A DNA stretch of 24,973 nt from Brevibacterium sp. p3-SID960. Lineage in GTDB: Bacteria; Actinomycetota; Actinomycetes; Actinomycetales; Brevibacteriaceae. The notes under the pieces were generated by a model, which was not told where the DNA came from, did no database searches, and saw only the letters and a list, made by a program, of their open reading frames with translations. The position numbers and the translations under genes were made by a program. The DNA is taken from NCBI RefSeq assembly GCF_025144725.1, contig NZ_JALXKS010000042.1, positions 1-24,973 on the forward strand, given 5' to 3'. Shown piece by piece: positions 19,038 through 24,973 of the stretch. Numbering within the stretch: position 1 is the first letter of the stretch; each line of letters starts with the position of its first letter.

Positions 19038-20734
19038 TACATCCGCTCCGGGGCGCTGACGCCGAGCAGGCGCAGGCCGTTGCGCAGCACGGTGGCGGTC
19101 GCGAGGTCGAGGACGAGGCGCGAGGAGTGCACAGCCTCGATGTCCTCACCGGCGCGCGGGGTGACGCGGCAGCTGTCGTACCACTTGTGGAAGGTGCCGG
19201 CGAGGCTTTCGAGGTAGCGGGCGACCCGGTGCGGTTCGCGCAGCTCGGCCGCCTGGGCGATCACGCGCGGGAAGTCGGCCAGAGAGGCCAGCAGCGTCGC
19301 CTCAGTCGCGTCGGTCAGTGTTGAGGCGTCGAAGGCCTCGGTGGTGATGCCGGCGGCTGCGGCGTTGCGGGCCACGGAGTGGGCGCGGGCGTGCGCGTAC
19401 TGGACGTAGTAGACCGGGTTGTCGTTGCTGGCGCTGCGCAGCACCTCGGGATCGAGGGTCAGCGGCGAGTCGGCCGGCTGGCGGGCCAGCGAGTAGCGCA
19501 CGGCATCGCGGCCGAGCCAGTCGATGATGTCGCGCAGCTCGATGATGTTGCCGGCGCGCTTGGACAGCTTGGCGCCGTTGACCTTGATGAGCTGGCCGAT
19601 GAGCACCTCGATGTTCTTCTCCGGGTCATCACCGGCAGCTGCCGAGATCGCCTTGAGCCGGCCGACGTAGCCGTGGTGGTCGGCGCCGAGGAGGTAGATC
19701 TTCTCGATGAAGCCGCGGTCCTTCTTATCCAGATAGTAGGCGGCATCGGCGGCGAAGTAGGTCGGGTTGCCGTCGGCGCGGATGAGCACCCGGTCCTTGT
19801 CGTCGCCGAACTCGGTGGTGCGCAGCCACACGGCGCCGTCGTGGTCGTAGACGTGACCCTGTTCGCGCAGTCGGCCGACAGCCGTGGTGACGGCGTTGGA
19901 TTTGTGCAGGCTGGCTTCGGAGAACCATACGTCGAAGCTGACGTCGAAGTCGGCAAGGGTGTCGCGAATGTCGGCCATCTGCAGCTCGTAGGCACGTTCG
20001 CGCAGGCGGGCGCGCACGTCATCGGGGATGACGGCCGGTGCCGGAGCGTCGGCATCCGATTCGGGCACCTGCGCGGTCGCTTTGACCTCGGCGGCGAGCT
20101 CCGGGTCCGAGGCGGTGATCGTTTGGGCGATCTCGGTGACGTATCCGCCGGGGTAGCCGCCGGCAGGCACCTCGCGGCCGAGCAGGCGGGCGACGACGGA
20201 GTCGGCGAAGACATCCATCTGCGTGCCGGCGTCGTTGATGTAGTACTCGGCGGTGACATCCGCACCGGCGGAGGCGAGCACGCGGGCGATCGCATCGCCG
20301 AGAGCGGCCCAGCGGGTGTGGCCGAGGTGCAGCGGGCCGGTCGGATTGGCGGAGACGAACTCCATGTTGATGATGTGCCCGTCCAGGGTCTGCGTGCGGC
20401 CGTAGTCGTCTCCGGCGGCGATGATGTCGGCGGCCAGCGCGCCGGCGGCACCGGCGGCCAGGGTGATGTTGATGAATCCCGGTCCGGCCACCTCGGCGCT
20501 GTCGATGCCCTCGTCGGCTGCCAGCACCGCGGCGATCTCGGTGGCGAGGCCCCGCGGGTTGAGCCCGGCCTTCTTCGCCGTCTGCAGTGCCACGTTCGAA
20601 GACCAGTCGCCGTGGGCGCGGTTCTTCGGTCGCTCGACGACGAGCCGGGCGGGTGCTTCGATGGCGTAGCCGTGCTGCATGTTCAGCTGGCTGATGGCAG
20701 AGCGGATGGCTTCTCTGAGCTGTTCGGGAGTCAC
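19037..20734 (-). CDS. argS: Arginyl-tRNA synthetase
   Basis: ArgS charges tRNA-Arg with arginine. The 565 residues have an N-terminal tRNA-binding domain, then SANPTGPLHLGHTRWAALGD with the HIGH-type HLGH at 136-139. The KMSKS-type loop KLSKR lies at 389-393, and a C-terminal anticodon-binding helical domain ends the chain. The likely start is GTG 20734, because MTPEQLREAI begins the domain naturally. No good ribosome site lies before it. Instead a TAATAC box ends only nine bases upstream, suggesting a leaderless or nearly leaderless message. The gene lies just downstream of tRNA-Arg(CCG), one of its own substrates, but is separated from it by a strong hairpin. Confidence 0.95.
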   Translation of the reverse strand: MTPEQLREAIRSAISQLNMQHGYAIEAPARLVVERPKNRAHGDWSSNVALQTAKKAGLNPRGLATEIAAVLAADEGIDSAEVAGPGFINITLAAGAAGALAADIIAAGDDYGRTQTLDGHIINMEFVSANPTGPLHLGHTRWAALGDAIARVLASAGADVTAEYYINDAGTQMDVFADSVVARLLGREVPAGGYPGGYVTEIAQTITASDPELAAEVKATAQVPESDADAPAPAVIPDDVRARLRERAYELQMADIRDTLADFDVSFDVWFSEASLHKSNAVTTAVGRLREQGHVYDHDGAVWLRTTEFGDDKDRVLIRADGNPTYFAADAAYYLDKKDRGFIEKIYLLGADHHGYVGRLKAISAAAGDDPEKNIEVLIGQLIKVNGAKLSKRAGNIIELRDIIDWLGRDAVRYSLARQPADSPLTLDPEVLRSASNDNPVYYVQYAHARAHSVARNAAAAGITTEAFDASTLTDATEATLLASLADFPRVIAQAAELREPHRVARYLESLAGTFHKWYDSCRVTPRAGEDIEAVHSSRLVLDLATATVLRNGLRLLGVSAPERM

Positions 20735-20743
20735 GTGCTTAGC

Positions 20744-20749
20744 GTATTA
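20744..20749 (-). promoter_or_regulatory. Candidate -10 box for argS
   Basis: TAATAC matches the -10 consensus well and ends nine bases before the GTG start. That places the transcription start at or within a few bases of the start codon. No clear -35 box stands at 16-19 bases upstream. Leaderless genes with only a -10 box are common in actinobacteria. Confidence 0.4.
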
Positions 20750-20844
20750 CCTTGCCCGTGGCTTAGCGACTTGAGGCCCGCATATCGGTATCGATGTGAG
20801 CGGGGCGACACGTCCCGCCGACGGCTGACCGACCTGGGACGAAG

Positions 20845-20880
20845 CAGGCCCGCCACCTGGATTTCCAGGTGACGGGCCTG
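20845..20880 (-). terminator. Terminator hairpin after tRNA-Arg
   Basis: An 8-bp stem (CAGGCCCG/CGGGCCTG), one C-A mismatch and a further 7-bp stem (CACCTGG/CCAGGTG) close on a 4-base loop. The hairpin begins four bases after the encoded CCA of the tRNA. It lacks a clear U run, which is normal for high-GC actinobacteria. It separates tRNA transcription from argS. Confidence 0.8.
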
Positions 20881-20883
20881 ATG

Positions 20884-20959
20884 TGGTGCCCGCGACAGGA
20901 TTCGAACCTACGACCTTCTGCTCCGGAGGCAGACGCTCTATCCGCTGAGCTACGCGGGC
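20884..20959 (-). tRNA. tRNA-Arg, anticodon CCG, with encoded CCA
   Basis: All four arms fold. The acceptor GCCCGCG/CGCGGGC is 7 bp, the D stem is GCTC/GAGC, and the anticodon stem is TCTGC/GCAGA with loop CTCCGGA, giving anticodon CCG for the CGG codon. The variable loop has 5 bases, and the T arm has loop TTCGAAT with two G-U pairs in its stem. The discriminator base is A (20887) and CCA is encoded at 20886-20884. The body without CCA is 73 bases. The gene has its own promoter upstream and a strong hairpin downstream. Confidence 0.97.
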
Positions 20960-20969
20960 TGGCAACTAG

Positions 20970-20998
20970 ACAATACTAGCACTCCTGTGGGCTGTCAC
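20970..20998 (-). promoter_or_regulatory. Candidate tRNA-Arg promoter
   Basis: GTGACA (20993-20998) and TATTGT (20970-20975) are spaced by exactly 17 bases. Transcription would start a few bases before the mature tRNA 5' end at 20959. An overlapping TAGTAT is at a poorer distance. Confidence 0.5.
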
Positions 20999-21029
20999 GC
21001 GCACCGGCCGCTGGTGAGCCGAGCCACGG

Positions 21030-21060
21030 TGCCGCGGCGCTGTCTGTCAGCGCAACGGCA
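21030..21060 (-). terminator. Likely terminator of the carboxypeptidase gene
   Basis: A TGCCG/CGGCA stem of 5 bp, a 2x2 internal loop and a perfect 6-bp GCGCTG/CAGCGC stem close on a 5-base loop. It begins 13 bases after the stop codon. There is no U run. Confidence 0.5.
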
Positions 21061-21073
21061 TCGTACCAGTGGG

Positions 21074-22030
21074 TCACTGACCCTTGATCTTGTCGCGCGC
21101 CGGGACGTACTCCCAATGCCACGGCTCGTACTTCGAGGTCTTCGCCCAGGCGGGGTTCTCCCAGCCGTATTCCTTGCCGTGCTTGACGAGCCAGTTGTAC
21201 TGCTCGCCGGAGGCGCTGGCGGCACCGCCGCCGAAGTCGAGGGCAACACCCCATCCGTGCATCGAGGTGCCGGGGCGGGCGGCCAGGCCGGGCTTGCGGC
21301 CGGCGACCGAGACCTGGGATTCGAGTGTGCGGTATGAGTCGGTGATGGCCATGTCCTCGCCGGTCTCGGCCTTGAACGCGGCGTTCATCTCAGCGAAGGC
21401 GACAGCGGCGTCGGCGCGCAGCTTGTGTTTGCCGATGCCGACATCGCACAGGTAGTCATCGGGCACCTGGCCGTTGCTGTAGTCACCGGAGGGTGCTTCT
21501 CCGGAGCATCCGGGCAGCACGGTCCGGGTGACGGAGCGCGAGGCGGCCTCGGCGTCGCGGTCCTTCTTGGCGCTCGGCACGCCGCCGGCGTAGTTCTGGG
21601 TGCCGGACTCGTTGCCGGCGGAGGTGACGTTGGTCTGGACCGATTCGGCTCCGACGACGTTCGTCGCGGCAGCGTCGAGGGTGCTGCCGGCCGCGACCTG
21701 GTCCTGCGTGGAGGTGTTGCCGATGAGCAGCATTGCGGCGATTGCGCTGCCGGCGACGGAGACCGAGGCCATGGCCGAGACAGTTGCCAGGCGGCGGCGC
21801 TTGTAGGAGCGCACGAGCGAGCCATCGGATCCGCGGTACGACACGGCACCGGCTCCGACCTTGCGCGTGCGAGTGGCCGGTGAGGCCAGGGCGCTGTCAG
21901 CGGTGGTGGTGGTGCGGTTCGGGTCGGTGCCTGGGATGCGGAAGGATGCACGTCGTGTGCGGTTCGCGTTCTCCTGCTCCCGGCGTTCGCGGCGAGTCAT
22001 GGCGACCGATGGTGTCGGCTCCTGTGCCAC
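21074..22030 (-). CDS. VanY-type D-alanyl-D-alanine carboxypeptidase, membrane anchored
   Basis: Peptidase family M15B enzymes trim the last D-Ala from peptidoglycan stem peptides, or act as related LAS-type zinc peptidases. The C-terminal domain (about 195-318) carries the zinc motif SMHGWGVALD with H258 and D265. The third ligand is H305 in EPWHWEY, with a nearby catalytic Glu. Residues 1-80 are charged and cytoplasmic, 81-104 form one membrane helix, and a Ser/Thr/Asn-rich linker of about 70 residues crosses the wall space. The orientation is therefore type II. Two cysteines (C175, C195) could form a disulfide. The GTG start has GGGAG seven bases upstream; an in-frame ATG at residue 11 is an alternative. 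It is a single-gene unit. Confidence 0.9.
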   Translation of the reverse strand: MAQEPTPSVAMTRRERREQENANRTRRASFRIPGTDPNRTTTTADSALASPATRTRKVGAGAVSYRGSDGSLVRSYKRRRLATVSAMASVSVAGSAIAAMLLIGNTSTQDQVAAGSTLDAAATNVVGAESVQTNVTSAGNESGTQNYAGGVPSAKKDRDAEAASRSVTRTVLPGCSGEAPSGDYSNGQVPDDYLCDVGIGKHKLRADAAVAFAEMNAAFKAETGEDMAITDSYRTLESQVSVAGRKPGLAARPGTSMHGWGVALDFGGGAASASGEQYNWLVKHGKEYGWENPAWAKTSKYEPWHWEYVPARDKIKGQ

Positions 22031-22414
22031 TACTCATCTCCCAACTGTCTCTACTGCAAAATCTGTCGTGGTGCTGTCACACCTCTGTGCCGCAGCCGTG
22101 TTGTCACGGCGATCGACCACATGTCACAGCACTATAACGACAATGTTACGAGTTGTCATGTCGCTCGCCACCCGCGCATCACCCGTGCGGGCGATTCACC
22201 CGATTACAGCGCGCATGCGCGTACACGGTCTCATGCAAGGCGCACATACGGCGAAAATTCTTTCGTCGGCGCATCGCCACGCATGTCGATATGTAACAGA
22301 ACTGTTGTGTTGTCCCTCGTCTCAGTCACGCCCGGGCCTTACGTCGGCGACTGGCGACTCCACTGTTGTTTCACTTCTGCTATTTCACTCGATTCCGGTG
22401 CAGGCGCCGCAGAA
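22031..22414 (-). promoter_or_regulatory. Intergenic control region of the carboxypeptidase gene (384 bases)
   Basis: No protein gene is supported here. The part near the carboxypeptidase holds its promoter and a leader of about 90 bases with a 6-bp GCCGTG/CACGGC hairpin (22095-22110). Just upstream of the -35 box are three CGGGTG copies (CACCCG on the plus strand at 22169, 22180 and 22197), then a perfect 12-base palindrome CGCGCATGCGCG (22210-22221). The rest, toward the CNNM gene, is less GC-rich than its surroundings and contains a short AACAG/CTGTT inverted repeat, but no convincing terminator. I looked for a c-di-AMP riboswitch and did not recognise one. Confidence 0.5.
22131..22159 (-). 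promoter_or_regulatory. Promoter of the carboxypeptidase gene
   Basis: ATGACA (22154-22159) and TATAGT (22131-22136) are separated by exactly 17 bases, the best vegetative-type promoter in the window. The start would be near 22124, 90-95 bases before the GTG. Confidence 0.65.
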
Positions 22415-23476
22415 TCAGTCGACCCTGCGCACCCGCGGAGCACGCTGCATGACATCGTGCACCTCGCCGACGAGTTCCTCGATGACGTCTTCGAGGAACA
22501 GGATGCCGACGGTGCGATGGTTCTCGTCGAGCACCCGGCCGACGTGGTGTCCTGCCTGCTGCATCGAATCGAGGGAGTCCTCGATCTCGTCGGCAGCGCG
22601 CAGCGTCACCAGCGAACGGAAGCGCTTATCAGGGATCTCGGAGGCATAGTCGTCCTCCGTGTCGGCGTAGAGCACATCCTTGACGTGGATGTAGCCGCCG
22701 GGCTCCCCGTCGCTGTCGAGGATGATGTAGCGCGAGAAGCCGGTGCGGGCGACCAGCTGCTCGATATGCGCAGGTGTGACATCCTCGGCCACGGTGACGA
22801 CACGGTCCATCGGAACCATGACGTCCCCGATGGTCTTGTCGGAGAACTCCAGGGCGCCCTTGAGCAGCCCGGTGTCATCGCTCAGCAGTCCCTCGCGCTG
22901 GGACTCGGCGACGATCGACTGCACTTCCTCGATCGTGTAGGCGGCGTTGACGTCGTCGCGCGGTTCGACCCCCATGAGCTTGAGGATCCGGTTGGCGAAC
23001 GCGTTCATCGGGCGGATGACGAAGCCGAAGATGCGGGCCAGCACCACCAGCGGCGGGGCGAGCAGCATGGCCGCCTGCTGGGAGACGGCGAGCGCGATGT
23101 TCTTCGGGATCATCTCGCCGACGACGACGTGCAGGTACGTCACCACCGACAGCGCGATGATGAAGGCGATGGGCCCGGAGAGCGCCTCGGGCACGCCGAG
23201 GAAGCTCATCGGGCCGACGAGCAGGTGGTGGATCGCAGGTTCTGCGACGTTGCCCAGCAGCAGTGAGCACACGGTAATGCCCAGCTGGCAGATCGCCAGC
23301 ATGAGCGAGACGTGTTCCATGGCGAACAGCGTGGTCTTCGCTGCCTTCGATCCCTCTTCGGCCTTCGGCTCGATCTGCGAGCGCTTGGCCGAGACGATGC
23401 CGAACTCTGCGGCTACGAAGAAGGCGTTTCCCAGCAGCAGGACGACGAGCCACACGAGGCCCAGCCAGTCACTCAT
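22415..23476 (-). CDS. CNNM/HlyC-CorC family membrane protein, short form without CorC domain
   Basis: The 353 residues comprise a CNNM (DUF21) membrane domain (1-190) with the conserved acidic-basic motif GEMIPKN at 120-126, then a CBS pair at about 215-335. The chain ends soon after the second CBS (LEDVIEELVGEVHDVMQ), so the small CorC/HlyC domain is missing. The usual DEYGGTAG motif reads DENHRTVG, which may weaken nucleotide binding. Members act in magnesium or other cation export; older names include hemolysin. The ATG has AGGAGG upstream and overlaps the stop of the longer paralogue by four bases, so the two are made together and may form a heteromer. Confidence 0.9.
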   Translation of the reverse strand: MSDWLGLVWLVVLLLGNAFFVAAEFGIVSAKRSQIEPKAEEGSKAAKTTLFAMEHVSLMLAICQLGITVCSLLLGNVAEPAIHHLLVGPMSFLGVPEALSGPIAFIIALSVVTYLHVVVGEMIPKNIALAVSQQAAMLLAPPLVVLARIFGFVIRPMNAFANRILKLMGVEPRDDVNAAYTIEEVQSIVAESQREGLLSDDTGLLKGALEFSDKTIGDVMVPMDRVVTVAEDVTPAHIEQLVARTGFSRYIILDSDGEPGGYIHVKDVLYADTEDDYASEIPDKRFRSLVTLRAADEIEDSLDSMQQAGHHVGRVLDENHRTVGILFLEDVIEELVGEVHDVMQRAPRVRRVD

Positions 23477-24828
23477 GGCTGACCTCCTGCGCTCGAGTCT
23501 CCGACCGGCCAGGAGCTCTCATCCCATTCGACGGTGGTGTAGTCCGGGCGCAGCCGCAGGCGTTCGATGCGCCGGCCGTGCAGGCGCTCGACGGTCAGGG
23601 TGGCGTCTTCGATGCGGACGGTGTCGCCGACGTCGGGGATCCGGCCGAGCTCCATGAGCACGAAGCCTGCCACCGTTTCGTAGTCGGGGTCTTCGGGGAT
23701 CTGAACGCCGATGATGCCGGCGACCTCGTCGGGGCGCAGCCGGCCGGGGATGATCCACGAGCCGTCTCGGGCCGGCCGGACGGTCACCGAGAGCCGGTCG
23801 TGTTCGTCGACGACCTCGCCGACGAGTTCCTCGACGACGTCTTCCAAGGTCACGACGCCGGCGGTGCCGCCGTATTCGTCGACGACGACGGCCATCTGGG
23901 TGCCGCGCGAGCGCAGCTCCATGAGCAGCGGGTCGAGGGCGAGGGTCTCGGGGAACTCGGCGACCTCGGTCATGAGGCCGGCGGCGTAGGCATCGGCGCG
24001 GTTGGCCAGCGGTACGGCCACGGCCTGCTTGATGTGCACGACGCCTTCGATCTCGTCGCGGGACTCGCCGGTGACGGGGAACCGGGAGAATCCGGTCGAG
24101 CGGGCGAGTTCGACGATCTCAGCAGCAGTCGTCTCACGTTTGACGGTCACCATCCGGGTGCGTGGGGTCATGACGTCTTCGGCGGTGCGTTCGGAGAAGC
24201 TGAGCGTGCGGGTGAGCAGATCGGCGGTCTGCTCATTCATCGTGCCCTCCTGGGCCGAGTGCCGCACGAGCGCCGTGAGCTCATCGGCCGAGCGGCCAGC
24301 TGAGCCCTCCTCCTGCGGTTCGATGCCCATCGCCAGCAGCGCCTTGTTCGCCGTGCCGTTGAGGACTGCGATGATCGGGCGGAAGGCGATGGAGAAGAAG
24401 TACTGCAGCGGCACGAAGATCTTGCCGGTCTTGAGCGGTGAGGAGATCGCCATGTTCTTCGGCACGAGCTCACCGACGACCATCGACAGCAGGGTCGAGA
24501 TGAGCAGCGCGATCGTCAGGGAGACACTGCCGGAGGCGCCCTCAGGCAACCCGAGGGCATGCAGGGGCCCGCGCAGCAGCGCACCGAGTGAGGGCTCCAT
24601 GAGATAGCCGGTCAGCAGGGTCGTGATCGTGATGCCGACCTGGGCTGCAGAGAGCTGTGTGGAGAGATGTGTGACACCCTTGCGCAGGTATTTCGATCCC
24701 GGTTCGCCGCGTGCGACGGCCTCATCGACGGTGTGCTTATCAAGGGTGAGGAGGGAGAACTCGGCTGCCACGAACGCGCCGGTGCCGAGGATGAGCAGCA
24801 GGGCGAGGGCGAGGAGAAGCCATTCCAT
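23473..24828 (-). CDS. CNNM/HlyC-CorC family membrane protein, full length
   Basis: The 451 residues contain three parts. The CNNM membrane domain (1-200) has GELVPKN at 119-125. The CBS pair (about 217-340) ends with DEYGGTAGVVTLEDVVEE (317-334). A CorC/HlyC domain (about 347-428) contains IIPGRLRPDEV and PDYETVAGFVLMELGRIP. This is the complete domain set of the family, linked to Mg2+ efflux or tolerance. The start is ATG 24828, giving the hydrophobic first helix MEWLLLALALLLILGTG; GGGGA is the likely ribosome site. The tandem pair of a full and a short paralogue is common in actinobacteria (compare Rv1842c and Rv1841c, next to a guaB-type gene). Confidence 0.92.
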   Translation of the reverse strand: MEWLLLALALLLILGTGAFVAAEFSLLTLDKHTVDEAVARGEPGSKYLRKGVTHLSTQLSAAQVGITITTLLTGYLMEPSLGALLRGPLHALGLPEGASGSVSLTIALLISTLLSMVVGELVPKNMAISSPLKTGKIFVPLQYFFSIAFRPIIAVLNGTANKALLAMGIEPQEEGSAGRSADELTALVRHSAQEGTMNEQTADLLTRTLSFSERTAEDVMTPRTRMVTVKRETTAAEIVELARSTGFSRFPVTGESRDEIEGVVHIKQAVAVPLANRADAYAAGLMTEVAEFPETLALDPLLMELRSRGTQMAVVVDEYGGTAGVVTLEDVVEELVGEVVDEHDRLSVTVRPARDGSWIIPGRLRPDEVAGIIGVQIPEDPDYETVAGFVLMELGRIPDVGDTVRIEDATLTVERLHGRRIERLRLRPDYTTVEWDESSWPVGDSSAGGQP

Positions 24829-24973
24829 CAGCGGCTGTCCCCTGCCGCCAGGTGACCGTGATCGGCGCCTACGCGCCGGGCAGAGCTTCGCATCAGCAGG
24901 GCGGCGTCGCGCCCGGCGAGGCTGATGCCGGGTATTCGGGGTTGATCGGGGCTGCCGGCTTCACGCCGGCTGG
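24828..24973 (-). CDS. Possible 3' end of an unknown gene (partial, cut by the edge)
   Basis: A frame open from the right edge ends at a TGA that overlaps the CNNM start ATG by one base (TGATG), an arrangement typical of coupled genes. The 47 or so visible residues end RRVGADHGHLAAGDSR and resemble nothing I recognise. Third positions are moderately GC-rich, below neighbouring genes, so this could equally be untranslated sequence. Confidence 0.3.
   Translation of the reverse strand, partial: SRREAGSPDQPRIPGISLAGRDAALLMRSSARRVGADHGHLAAGDSR

Noticed and set aside
22031..22414. c-di-AMP (ydaO-type) riboswitch upstream of the cell-wall enzyme
   Set aside because: Such elements often precede actinobacterial wall hydrolases, but the predicted leader is only about 90 bases and I could not find the conserved motifs. 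A covariance-model search would settle it.

Overview
The window is high-GC actinobacterial chromosome and almost entirely core genome. Every protein gene I can support, and the single tRNA gene, lies on the minus strand, so transcription runs from high to low coordinates. Gene content and order closely match the Mycobacterium tuberculosis block argS-lysA-hom-thrC-thrB-rho-prfA-prmC-sua5-wecA-(Rv1303-like)-atpBEFHAGDC-DUF2550. The separate b and delta ATP synthase subunits, the truncated epsilon subunit and the very long Arg/Asp/Asn/Gly-rich insertion in Rho point away from mycobacteria and toward Micrococcales. A Brevibacterium-like organism is my best guess, but it is not proven by this sequence.

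In transcription order, the right end (24973-22415) carries a possible 3' end of an unknown gene and then two overlapping CNNM/CorC-type membrane proteins with CBS domains. A 384-base intergenic stretch follows. It contains a good promoter for a membrane-anchored VanY-type D-Ala-D-Ala carboxypeptidase (22030-21074), which ends in a hairpin. Next is tRNA-Arg(CCG) with its own promoter and a strong terminator hairpin. An amino-acid/translation operon follows: argS, lysA, hom, thrC, thrB (20734-14135), with most junctions overlapping by 1-4 bases.

A 305-base gap then holds a putative promoter and a structured leader for rho. Rho is followed closely by prfA (release factor 1), prmC (its methyltransferase), a TsaC/Sua5-type tRNA threonylcarbamoyl-AMP synthase, a WecA/MraY-type polyprenyl-phosphate sugar-phosphate transferase and an AtpI-like membrane protein. 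A 286-base gap with a candidate promoter precedes the full F1Fo ATP synthase operon atpBEFHAGDC (7156-157) and the start of a DUF2550 gene cut by the left edge.

Functionally the block joins energy conversion (ATP synthase), aspartate-family amino-acid synthesis (lysine, threonine), arginine tRNA charging, transcription and translation termination, tRNA modification and envelope glycan synthesis. I found no mobile element, CRISPR array, phage gene or convincing undescribed system. The points worth a second look are small: structured leaders and intergenic hairpins, the Rho insertion, a truncated epsilon subunit, a minisatellite tail on TsaC, the absence of rpmE from its usual place, a possible leaderless argS mRNA, and the repeat-rich vanY control region.
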